The notes beneath the pieces are model-generated. The model searched no databases and was not told the origin of the DNA. It saw only the letters and a list, made by a program, of their open reading frames with translations. From positions 63,059,725 through 63,123,724 of the forward strand of contig OZ038383.1 in NCBI GenBank assembly GCA_964036045.1: a stretch of DNA of 64,000 nucleotides. The letters are read 5' to 3'. Shown here piece by piece: positions 1 to 9,686 of the stretch. The position numbers were made by a program, and so were the translations under genes. This stretch comes from Eutreptiella sp. 'Long Island Sound 2002'. Lineage: Eukaryota; Euglenozoa; Euglenophyceae; Eutreptiales; Eutreptiaceae. Within the stretch, counting starts at the first letter, position 1. Every line of letters starts with the position of its first letter.

Positions 1-187
1 CCTCGTAGAAGAGGTACTGATTGTTTTCATACCACTGGTGCCCGTTAATGACACGGGGTTCGAGACCAGTGCTGAGGGTTTGGAGAATTTCTTCATACTC
101 TGACTGATAGTCGGTTAGACTCCAACCCTCCAGGATTCCAGCAGTGCGCATGGACAGGTCAAGCTGGACATTCATACGCTGGAAAGC

Positions 188-1798
188 CTATCTGGCGAGC
201 GCCTCAGAGCTCTCACTAATAAGCGCATCGAAGTTGTTGCGCGATATATAGTCAGACAGTTCATTCTTTATCCCAGGAATATGATGCACTGTCAGCCTGA
301 ACTGGCTCAGGTAAGTCCACCACCGTTTTAGCTTTGCTTTCTCTGGTCGTGGGCCCTTCTGAAAAGACTTCACAGGCTCCTGGTCACACAGCCAGACAAT
401 TGGGTTAGATCCCAAGAGTCGGGATTGTGACGATAGCACCAACATACCGGCCAGGAGTTCCTGGTCATAGGTGCTGTAATTGGAACGCGCTTGGTTCCAT
501 TTCCAATTCCAGTGTCCCAGTGGCACCAGTCGCCACTCACTGGTAGGATAGTCATGTTCCAACGAACCATCACGGTTCAGTCCAGTAGTACAATAATGGC
601 AGTGGGTTAGTTCAGCGGGGTTAAGCTCCTGCCATTGGTAGATCGTACCTCCCCCCCCTACATCACTGGCATCAGTGATCAGGACTATCTCGCCCTCAGG
701 GCGGGGCACTCCCAGGCAGTTGGAGGAGGCAATCTTCTTCTTCAACTCCTGGAAACACTCTTCCTCTCCGGAGGTCCACCTCCAGGGAGTACTTTTCTTG
801 ATTAGGTCAGTGAGGGGGGCAGAAGAGTACGTAAAATTGTGGATGTGACGCCGATAGAAATTACAGGCGCCCACAAAACTCCTCACATCGTGTAGACCCT
901 TCTTAGGGTCATCGCGAATCTGCATGTCCTGTAAGGGGTGCATCTTAGACGCGGCTGGTTTCCACCAGCGATACCCCACGTCGAAACCCATATACTCCAT
1001 CTCCTCTTTCATAAACTCACATTTTTTGAGTTTGATTTGGAGATGGTTTTCTTGACAGACAATGAAAAATTCACGGAGGAGAAGGACATGGTCCTCTTTG
1101 GTATTAGTACGCAAACTCACGTCTTCGATGTGAGCCTCCATTTCTGCACCCCGAGAGATCAACTCTTGTACTAGAGGCCTGCGCCTCAGTATGTACAAAA
1201 TTTTGTTCATAAGCTCCTGGAAGAGCGCTGGGGCATTAGCCACCCCGAAAGGCATAACCTTCCACTTGAAGACACGACCCGTAGGGGTTATAAAGTCCAA
1301 CAGCTCCTGAGCTGCGGCGGTTAGGTCCACCTGCCAGAAACCAGAGCGATTGTCCATTTTGGTCTTGTACCTGCATTTGGCAATACGCTCCAGGGTGTTT
1401 TCCATGTTAGGAATACTCCCTGAGTGGTTCTGGGTTTTCTTGTTGACCTCACCATAGTCTACAACCAGACGTAGGGCAGTCGACCCTGGTTTGGCAACAA
1501 GGAAACACGGACTGCAGTGATGGGGATGGTCCCCGTGCTTATACTCTTCAACGAGGCCAGCATCAATGCATTCCTGGATCTGGCGCTCGATTTACTCAAC
1601 CTGTTCCTGTGGAGCGGGATAGGGACGACGCCTCACTCGCGTCTTTTCAAATTCTGGTTTCAATTTCAGGTCCATCTGGACCAGTTTTTACAAGAAAGGG
1701 GACGCGGCAAGTCGCCGAACACCTCCTCATAGGTTATCAGCAGTTTCTTCAGGCGGGGGTCAAGGTTAAGACTCTCGAGTTTCTGAAGGAAATCCTCC
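188..1798 (-). pseudogene. Element 1 pol: reverse transcriptase and RNase H
   Basis: Read from 1798 downwards, RT starts in one frame (1800-1690, with the motif EEVFGDLPRPL), shifts by -1 near 1690, crosses an in-frame TAA at 1592-1594 and stays open to TAG 188-190. RT motif A is TKMDNRSGFWQVDL and motif B is MPFGVANAPALFQ. The catalytic box reads HIEDV instead of the family YxDD, so the first aspartate is glutamate. RNase H keeps its acidic residues in ITDASD, YDQELLA and LCDQEPV. The part after TAG 188-190 continues in frame to position 1 with plausible protein sequence, so the true pol is longer. The annotated Met at 1405 is internal and not a real start. RT/RNase H homology is certain; activity is doubtful. 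Confidence 0.85.
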
Positions 1799-3340
1799 TC
1801 AGCATGGAGGGTTCTTTTTTCTATCTTCTTTCTTTTCCTGCCGATCAGCAGTTTCGGCAGGCACAGAACCATCGTCCCACTCAGGGGGACATTGCTGCCC
1901 ATAGTGCAGAGAATACACTAGAGGTATCTCAGGATCAGGCAGCGTATAGGACTCATCGTCGTCCTCAGACCAGATGGAGGATTTCCAGCTCTGACTGAGG
2001 TCTTGCAGCCGCTCTTGGCGCTCAATACCTTCGGCCTTCAGGTACAACAGCCGCCGGAGTTCTTGAGTGTCATGCTCAGACAATGGCATGTTATTAGCAG
2101 CAGGCCGCGCCAGAGCATCAGCACTCCGGGCCACGGGTTCACCTGTGTGCATAGGCTGCATGTGTAGCACTGGCTTCCGAACAGGGGAAGCGGGTTCAGA
2201 GGTTGACTCTAGATCTACCTCCTCTAGCAACAGCTGGGCTAGGAAGGCACTATGTTTTAGGTCAACACAGCTGGGATCAACTGAAGGAATAGTGCTGGCA
2301 ATCTCAGACAGTTGGTCGTCAGCATCCTCTTTTACAGCTGCAGGTTCCAGATAGTCATCGGGAGACTCACACCCTGTAAGTGTGGCAGATAGATGCTCAG
2401 GAGATCGATTTTTGAGATCATAAAGGGTCAGGCCAGGATTTTCGGCCATGACCTCTTTCAGTAGCACCTGGTCTAGGTCACACAGGGGTACAGGATTGAG
2501 AGATCCATCGACGATGGACAGGAAACTGGCCCACTCAGGGGCCTGCATAGCTGTGTCTGAGTCCTCAGGCACATAGATGGGGCCGTCGGGGAGTTGCACT
2601 CTTCCCACGGTCATTCGCTCTAGCATACGGCGCCAGTAAGCATTTTCACCAGAGCAGCCCCAGTCAGCGGTGCACGTAACAACCCTTCCTCCCTCACAAG
2701 CAATTTTGGTTAGAACCTTCGCGAGCAGGGAGAAGGGAGGGTTAGCATACGCTAGGCCCATTGCTTTCGAGAAGAAAAGGAAAGCATTGTTCAGTTGTTT
2801 CGAGCAGTACAACTGCATGATGTGCTGTTGTTGACTCGCAAAAGATTTTACCTGGATCTCCCCCGGGTTTACCTGAGTGGCCGCCAGTCCATTTTCAAGA
2901 ACGTGACGGGCCAATTGGTAGTTTTCAGTACGATAGTTAGTCTTGGATGCGTAGCGCAGCCCAGACTCTTTTCGTCCTGACAGCTTCAAAGGTACGGAGA
3001 ATTGCCCACTGCCAAAGTCGCAGTGCAAAGAATAGGGGCGCTGGAGGGACAGCATTTTTACCTGGGGGTTTCTTCGTAGGAAGTCGGTGCCAATGACGAT
3101 GTCAAAGGCGTCGGTGTCCAGCACTCTGCAGTGTTGGGTCACGGTTTCGTTGCCCAGACATATAGTCACATCGACCCCCCCCAAGGAGTGGATGGTACGC
3201 CCATCCCCTGCTCTTATGGCCACGGTCTTAGTTTTCTTGAAAGTCTTTAGCAGGCGCCGGGCCACTATGGAACGTGTTGCACCGGTGTCAAGCACCGCTC
3301 GAAAAACCTGATCTCCAATTTTCACGAGGATCCAGAAAAC
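1799..3340 (-). CDS. Element 1 protease plus methyltransferase-like domain
   Basis: This 508-residue open frame (from a GTG at 3325) begins with a retropepsin-like aspartic protease: DTG at residues 13-15 within VLDTGATRSIVARRLL, and a second strand FDIVIGTDFLRR near residue 75. Residues about 180-275 contain YANPPFSLLAKVL (NPPF at 195-198) followed by GGRVVTCTADWG. This resembles motif IV of DAM-like N6-adenine methyltransferases, a domain known from DIRS-type retroelements. The C-terminal third is acidic and Pro/Ser-rich and looks like a linker. The frame ends at TGA 1799-1801 in an A-rich stretch. RT resumes in the +1 frame, so this may be a frameshift site or a simple indel. It lies in the same frame as gag, separated by TAG 3368 and TGA 3341. 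The protease call is firm; the methyltransferase-like call rests on one motif and context. Confidence 0.65.
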   Translation of the reverse strand, partial: VFWILVKIGDQVFRAVLDTGATRSIVARRLLKTFKKTKTVAIRAGDGRTIHSLGGVDVTICLGNETVTQHCRVLDTDAFDIVIGTDFLRRNPQVKMLSLQRPYSLHCDFGSGQFSVPLKLSGRKESGLRYASKTNYRTENYQLARHVLENGLAATQVNPGEIQVKSFASQQQHIMQLYCSKQLNNAFLFFSKAMGLAYANPPFSLLAKVLTKIACEGGRVVTCTADWGCSGENAYWRRMLERMTVGRVQLPDGPIYVPEDSDTAMQAPEWASFLSIVDGSLNPVPLCDLDQVLLKEVMAENPGLTLYDLKNRSPEHLSATLTGCESPDDYLEPAAVKEDADDQLSEIASTIPSVDPSCVDLKHSAFLAQLLLEEVDLESTSEPASPVRKPVLHMQPMHTGEPVARSADALARPAANNMPLSEHDTQELRRLLYLKAEGIERQERLQDLSQSWKSSIWSEDDDESYTLPDPEIPLVYSLHYGQQCPPEWDDGSVPAETADRQEKKEDRKKNPPC

Positions 3341-4860
3341 TCAGTCCTCCTCTTCGGAGCCGCCCCCCTACTCCTCATCAGGGAACTTGACATCAACCTC
3401 TGCAGCAATGAGGGACTTGGTCATCCAGGCCAAGCGCCTCTTCTTGGATTTATTCCCCTCAGGGGTAGCGTTATCCCCTTGGGGGCGCTTCTTGGGGTCA
3501 CCTGCGGCAGGAGCGGGTGTAGCAGCAGGAGTGGGTGTAGCAACGGGCGCTGATGAGCGCCTCTGGGGGTTAGGGGGTCCATTTTTGCCACCCCCCTTGC
3601 CACCTCCTTTACCACCTTTATCCCCATTCGGGGGATTTCTGGCGGGCGTTTCGGTCTTCTGGCGTTCCGCTTTCTGACGCTTGAGTTTGTCATTCTCGCG
3701 TTTCTTGATGTGGCATTCGTCCTCGTAGTGACAACCTTTGCCACAGTAACCACAGGTGATGGTACACCTGAAATGGTCCTGATGGGTCACAGGTTTCCCA
3801 TTTTTGGTATGATGCTGACGTTTCATCTGCAGCATACAGCCACTGCGGAGATCGCAGTCAGAGGCATGACAGGGTCCCCCCTTGTCATTGACAGGTTTGC
3901 AGTAGAACAGGGGGGGTGTACCTGCATCAGGTTTGGACTCATTCATGGCACGTAGTTTACCCCCCCCTTTACCACCTCCCTGGTTGGTGTTAGTGGGATT
4001 TTTAGGCCCTTTCCCTTCGCCACGTTCGGGGGTAGGGGTACCACCTCGACCCAAATGCTTCTTGAGGAATTTCTCCATGTAGGAGTCATTCTCTCTCTCA
4101 AGAGCTAGCTCAATCAAGATGTCCACCAGTGCATCGTACGAGTGGGTCCTGCTCTTCCTCTCAGAGGTGCAGCGGCAATCATCCCACATATGTTGGGGGA
4201 TCTTACTCATGAGCCACAGGTGGGGCTCAGTCGCTCCGTAGGAGCCCACATTCATCCTCGAAAACAAGTACTCCAAGTCGCACAGATATTCAGAAATTCG
4301 CGCAGCGGATGAAAACTCAGGGAGCATAGGTAGCTCCTCGATCTGTGTGCGTACGCTGAGGTCAGTCTCATAGACTGGGAATGTTTTCTCCAACCTCAGG
4401 AGTACCTCTGCCCAGGTAGAACAGGTTTTCACAATCTGTTTCACCTGTTTTTGCAAAAATTTCTTTTTGCATGAGCGTTTCAGCAGTGAGCATTTGGTGG
4501 CCACATCCACATGGGATTGGCCAGTCAGCAAAAGGAACTCTGCAAATTCTTCTGCCGATTCGGGCAGATTTTTGGGGTCGAACTCCGGCAGTTCCAGCTG
4601 GATGTTCGCCTGAGCAATAGGTCTGCCCGTCTTCCCACCCCCCGGAGTTAGGCCTGAAGGCGACACGCCGGCAAGAGGTGCCAGCGCTGACAGCCCTCTT
4701 TTCTCAATCTCTGTGACAGGCACGTCCTGTAGTTCAGCCATGGGCACAGTCCTGGCACGGGGGTGAAAGGGGCTGGGGCAGGTCACCTTAGGCAACAGCC
4801 TTGAGACCCTTGATCTCTTAAGATCTTCGGCCAGGGTACTCAGTCCTGGAGAGAGAGAGA
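3341..4860 (-). CDS. Element 1 gag, capsid-nucleocapsid part
   Basis: The 475-residue frame contains a capsid-like N-terminal half rich in charged helices and a CCHC zinc knuckle (C-x2-C-x4-H-x4-C in CGYCGKGCHYEDEC, near 3725-3760). Basic and Gly/Lys/Pro-rich nucleocapsid sequence follows, rich in GGKGGGK repeats. It functions as a structural, RNA-packaging polyprotein of the retroelement particle. The open frame starts at a TTG (4795), so the real N-terminus is upstream. The sequence 4796-4840 reads on sensibly into the adjoining N-terminal ORF through a one-base shift at the GA microsatellite 4849-4860. An in-frame TAG at 3368-3370 is followed by eight further codons forming an acidic tail and then TGA at 3341-3343. 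Confidence 0.75.
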
Positions 4861-5577
4861 GGGCAACTCTGGCTTCGGTAAGGGTTCTGCAATACCCAGT
4901 TTAGCCTTAATGGCCTCCGATAGGGCCGTCACATCTGGATCTTCTGATGCAGACAGGAGTTTGGCCAACAGTTCGGCCGTATGATCCAGGGCGCCGTAGG
5001 TTGGCCTTGGATGATGTTGTTCCTCAACTCGAGTCGGGCCCACTTCAGGAGCCCTTGGGGTTGGACAACATGCTCTTGGATACTCAGGTCTTGGTCGTCT
5101 TGGCAGGGATGCAGTCTCGGCTCTGTCGGATGGCGGGCCAGAGTGCGTGTAGGACCCTAGGTCTGTACGTGGTCTGGATCCATGTACTGCCAATGGCTCC
5201 TCCCCATCTTCTCCACGAATGGATTTGTAGTACTCCTCATGGAGGATGTATTCATCCATTTTCTTCCTCAGTTCCTCATACTCCTAAGGGCCTTCAATCG
5301 CTGTTGAGGATGAAGCCGGACAGTTGGATCTGGATACTGAGGCTGCCACACGTCTGTGGAGATGACTGAAGCTGTCTCCACCGTTGGCCGCTAAGGCCTC
5401 GGTGGTAAGGCCTTTATTTTCTTTCGCCCTTCTGCGTTCTGGATCTCCTTGGGACACAGATACGCCACTGAGATGTTGTGGAGCTTGGTAAGGTGGTTCA
5501 CTCAGAGGTTGGGCCATGCTGCCCATTTGCACTTGGACAGTTCTGATGGGCCAGGTCCTGACGCTTGGCGTTGACAT
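4840..5577 (-). CDS. Element 1 gag, N-terminal part
   Basis: Two collinear same-frame segments start with ATG 5575-5577, with motifs GSMAQPLSEPPYQAPQH and, later, EELRKKMDEYILHEEYY. They are separated only by TAG 5284-5286 and together encode about 245 residues. The composition is Pro/Arg/Glu-rich, with a helical C-terminal segment (LLAKLLSASEDPDVTALSEA). It runs to TGA 4840-4842, immediately after the (GA)n tract where the frame changes into the capsid part. I infer one gag protein broken by a microsatellite slip. No conserved domain was recognised in this part. Support comes from coding-like continuity and its position in front of gag. Confidence 0.5.
4849..4860. repeat. (GA)n microsatellite at gag frameshift
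   Basis: A short GA dinucleotide run (CT on the coding strand) lies exactly where the gag reading frame switches. Slippage here is the simplest explanation of the frameshift. Confidence 0.7.
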
Positions 5578-6369
5578 GATGAACTTGTCCTTGAGCTTTG
5601 TGTGCTGGACTTCTTCTCAGGGTCGGTTCAAAAGGTCACAAGGGACTGTCTCTGCTACCGGAAAGATGTCCTTGATTTATGCCCTAGATATTTTGATGAA
5701 ATCCTGCAGGTTTTGTAGTTGAAAACCCAAACGAAAGCAGCAAGTAGAGCAAGAACAGGATGTGGATCGGATCAATGATTGGTTTTGGAATCCAGTGTAA
5801 CACAGAAGGGCTGCAGATAGACAAAGCAGGTTTATACACAAAGATTCAATCACAAATGGATAATACAAAAGAGTTTATATGAAAATTGGTCTGACTCTTG
5901 CCTCAGAGATAGCATTAGGCACTACATGTGCACTCTTTTGGGTGAAATGGTGCTGGTTAGGAATGTGGGGCATAGATGTCAGGACCACACAGAAAGTGAC
6001 TTGGCCAAGCAACTGAATTCAGAAACAGTTACAAAGTAGGACCACAATAAGTGGTAGAAACAATTGAGTATAGGGGTCTTGGGGTGCGAGACCACTAGGC
6101 TTAACCTTCAAGGCCTAAAGCATGAAATGCCTATTTTATTTTGGTATATCCTCCATGAAGGAAGGTACCTCCGCTCAGTTGAGTGGTAGGGGTGAACTTC
6201 ATGGGGGGCTAGGGTCACAACCCGAGTTACTCTGAGAAAGTGTACTTTAGGCAACAAAAGAGAGATAAAAACACTTAAGTTTGTCTTAGCATCAACAAAA
6301 GGGTTTTGAGGGGGGCTTGGCCTGGATCAAGCCCTCCAAGAAGGACATGGCAGTGACTTTTTCTTACTC
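5578..6369. other. Non-coding stretch right of element 1
   Basis: About 0.8 kb without a supportable gene. It would hold the 5' leader and possibly the 5' LTR of element 1, but no LTR partner lies in the window and no convincing tRNA-complementary primer site was seen. A sharp junction at about 6370 begins the segmental duplicate shared with 54142 onward. Confidence 0.5.
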
Positions 6370-6387
6370 CTTCTAAAGCGGCAAGAG

Positions 6388-8800
6388 AATTTGATTTACG
6401 ACCCTTATCATGCAAACAATCATGCAATCGGTCACGGTGTCATCCATGCCTTTTACATTCGGGTGTGCTGTCATTTCCTGAACAAATACATGCTGGGTTT
6501 GCAGGATATCTACACCGCACATTTGTCAAGATGCCCATACCACCCACCACTCAACGAATCTTGTGGCAAGAAAGATTGGATGCCATCCAATTCTTTGACA
6601 AAAGAAATCCTCGAAAATGATGAATTTAGGTGTGCCCTCAAAAGCTTATTGCCGACCACTGCAGACAATTTGACCATCAAGTACAGAGGCCAGGTCTTGC
6701 AAGATCCCCTGCAAAGGTACCTCGACATTATGAGGGAGCTTTGTATTCAAATAACATCACGGGCCCCTCGTGATGTTCATCTACGAGACCAGAAATGCAA
6801 AGAAGCCCATGAGCTTTTCCATGCCATTGATTTGCCAAAAAGGAGGTTTCGTGTAACCATGCATTATTTCTTCGAACATTACACCCCTCATCTCCGCTAC
6901 CACAAGAACCTTCTATCAGTGTCATGCGAAGGTGGGGAGCACTTGCATCAACCTCACACCTCCATCGTAGCGCGAAGGCCCTCCAGGCCCCGCTACAAAT
7001 GCCCGGTGGGGTTGCGTGAGATGATGAGGAAGTTCCGATTGGGGCAAGCATTGTGGCGACAAGGGTGGTCCACGCCTGCCAGGTGGAACACCAAACACAG
7101 CAATGCAACTGTCAAGCGCAAGAAGGCGCTAAAAATGTCCCAATGTATGTGACGTGCCAACAAACACACATGCGCACGCAAACACACACATAGGATATGT
7201 GCTCCTTACGTTGTGTAGCCTTTGCTCTTGTTCAATGCTTAATTTGCATTGAGTTTCACACCACGGCATGTATGTATACAAGTTCTATCCGCGTATTAGT
7301 CACCCTCCTTTGCCTCACACAAGACGTTATGCAATTGCCTAAAAGAAGAAGGAATGCCATCTTCCCTGGCCTGCTCAAGGAGTTGCTCGACATTGTCCGG
7401 AAGTTGAACAAGGCGCATGGGAAAACCTTACCATGTGGAGCACGTAGCTTCGGTGTCATGTGTCCTGATGTCAATTCCCAAATTGAAGATGCCTCGCCTA
7501 TTCTTTGGCTTCGGCCTGCTGGTAATCAAGTTGTCCTCCTTGGGAGTGAGCCGGTTGTATTCCATCTCAAGGAAATGGGCCCTGTTCAGTCGGTTTGTTT
7601 AATGCCTCTTGGTGTGCCGAAAAAGTCCATCGTGCTGCACACTACCTTGGTTGCAAAGGAGGCAACTGATTGGGAGATGCAATCTTCTGATGCCTGTTTT
7701 TTGCATATGAATACACATTTTGTATTGCCACCTGCCAATAGTCATATGTCGCATGTGCTTGTCGGTCCACTTGCGGCTGTAAGAGGCCGCTTTGTTGAGG
7801 AAGATCAACAATGGTTGCAGAACCATGTTGAGCATCCTTATCAATGCCGTGATTTGTCTCACGGAAAAACCATCTCATGTCGCGATGTACAGCACCGCCA
7901 ACCAGTGCTCATTCATATAGATTTTCTGTGGAGGCCTGTGGTGCACTGCCCCGGGGCCACGCGTAGTGGGTTGCATGTGACACCAGGGAAGTGGAGTATC
8001 ACCACTTTCAGGGGTGCAGAGCTTCTGGTTCTGCGTTTCATAGCGACTCAAAAAAGTGGGTGGCATATTGTTGCCATGTGTCGTGGATGCATCTCTGATT
8101 CTCTCTTCCGCATCCCCGAGGGACAGGTGAAAGCCATCTCCGCCAGTTGTGCAGAAGCCCTGGCTGCAGGTGATGAATGGCGATGTGATTTTTATGCTCG
8201 AATGTTTCTTTCTTTCTGCGCTGCGCCCTGCAAGGGCTGTGGTTGGGGGTACGAGAAGGCATCACATGGTGATGTGAAGGCTACCCAGCCTATCCTCAGC
8301 CTTGCTGGCCCCCAACGGAGGTCTGGCCGTACTGTGAAGGTGGAGCAAGCAAGGGAGCAAAAGGCGGTGAGGGTGGAGCAAGCCAGCAAGCCAACACGCA
8401 TCCCAAAACCACCACGAAAACCTGACCCAAATGCGAAACCCAAAAGCAAAAAGCAAGGCGCAAAACCACCTGTAAAGCCACCACCAAAGAACACCATCAA
8501 GCGAGAGCAGGGTACCGATGACAGCAAGGGCAACGATGCACCAAGCAAGCTTGAGCAAATGCCATTCATGACCCATGACCCGCGACCTTACCTCCCCTCT
8601 TGTATGTTATACCCTCAACCAATGTACTTAGCATGGGGTGGTGCCCCGGCCGAGAACTTTGTTCGAACTGGTCTACGTAAAAAAAAAATGCGGGAGCAGT
8701 TCCTTGCAAACAATATGCGTGCGCATGTGCAGCATGATGAAGGTGCTCGGCCTGCCAAGCACCGAAAAATGAAACGTGAGGGGCAGCAAGCGCAGCAGCA

Positions 8801-8832
<32 letters not shown>

Positions 8833-9239
8833 TACAACAGCAGCAGCAGCAACAACAACTGCAGCAGCCACAGCAGCAGCAGCAGCAGCAGCCGCCGCAG
8901 CAGCAGCTGCAGCAACCGCAGCAGCCGCCGCAGCCGCTACAGCAACCGCAACAACCGCAGCAGCAACAGGAGCAGCAACCGCAGCGGCAGCTGCTGCCTC
9001 TGCAGTACCCGCACATGCAAGTGCACCACCCACAGCTGCCTTTGCAGCAACCGGCACACCAATATGGCCAACACCATCAGCACCCGCTCGTGCAGCAGCA
9101 ACAGCTGCAGCAGCCATTTGTACTGCCGCCACACCTGCAGGCACAACCATTGCCACCACCACGAGCAATGTCAATGCAACCTCATGTGCTGCCGTGGCAA
9201 TATGCACCACCTTATCCTTTCCGCTGCTTTGGCTTTTGA
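6388..9239 (+). CDS. Transposase-like/polyQ gene, copy 1 (two exons, 5' truncated)
   Basis: Exon 1 (6388-7144) encodes a Cys/His-rich segment (DPYHANNHAIGHG, LSRCPYHPPLNESC, HYFFEHYTPHL). It is 5'-truncated at the duplication edge. I infer an intron 7145-7323 (GTATGT donor, CACAAG acceptor) because splicing joins both ORFs in frame into the Met-Gln-Leu-Pro-Lys-Arg start of the second part. Exon 2 (7324-9239) encodes a globular region rich in Cys/His/Trp, then Lys/Pro-rich sequence (SGRTVKVEQ, PKPPRKPDP) and a long CAG/CAA-coded Gln tract. It ends at TGA 9237-9239. An alternative is that the second ORF starts independently at ATG 7197 or 7329. Function is unknown. The Cys/His pattern and multicopy state suggest a domesticated or active DNA transposase, but no DDE triad was assigned. 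Confidence 0.6.
8784..9180 (+). repeat. CAG/CAA polyglutamine tract, copy 1
   Basis: Nearly pure CAG repeats with scattered CAA, CCG and CTG interruptions encode poly-Gln with Pro/Leu. The long Ala-, Ser-, Cys- and Leu-rich ORFs in the other five frames are shadows of this repeat. Confidence 0.95.
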
Positions 9240-9686
9240 ATCCTTTTTTTAGAGGTGGTTAGAGACTACGGCTCTCCAGCTGACCAGCATCCAACCTAGC
9301 CATACTCGGCAGAACATTTTATATCGATTCCACCCTTTTGGCTTCATTTTGTTCAAATTGTAGAATGTTAGAGGTGGTTTGATACCACCACTATGCAGCT
9401 CTTCTTTCTGTCTGCATTCTGTGCGCATTTGTTCATCCCTCAAGTTCCTCATCCATAAAGTTAGAGCAAGTGTGAAATGCTGATCGGATATGAAGATTTG
9501 AAGCCTTTGCCAAGCACAAGGCAATGTTCGTCAATTCTGCCGCTTTGGTCCTTTCCATACTTGATATGTTGCATTTCTTTTGCATTTTCAGAGATTGTTG
9601 TGGAGCAATACATTGTCCTTGTCCATGCTTCGCCTTCCATATGATCTTGCTTTCCGCCAAAGTCACAAAGGATGGTACAAAACCAG
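9240..9686. other. 3' flank of polyQ gene with empty B site
   Basis: No gene. Contains aaaggatggta at 9667-9677, the unoccupied homologue of the B insertion site that is duplicated around the element at 57320-59612. Confidence 0.85.

Larger units (their letters stand above)
1..5577 (-). mobile_element. Ty3/gypsy-like retroelement 1, partial
   Basis: Minus-strand order is gag (5577 to 3341), protease plus methyltransferase-like domain (3340 to 1799), then RT and RNase H (1798 to 188) and the start of the linker toward integrase (187 to 1). Integrase and the 3' LTR would lie left of the window. Reading frames are broken by in-frame TAG (188-190, 3368-3370, 5284-5286), TAA (1592-1594), a shift in a GA microsatellite and two opposite shifts near 1830 and 1690. 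The copy is therefore probably inactive, unless TAA/TAG are read as sense codons. No LTR or primer-binding site was recognised at its right side. Confidence 0.8.

Noticed and set aside
5600-5700. Possible tRNA primer-binding site (ggtagcagagac on minus)
   Set aside because: Partial resemblance only, no adjacent LTR end to anchor it.
8566-9210. Poly-Ala, poly-Cys and poly-Ser ORFs
   Set aside because: Shadows of the CAG tract in other frames; the same applies at 56269-56895.
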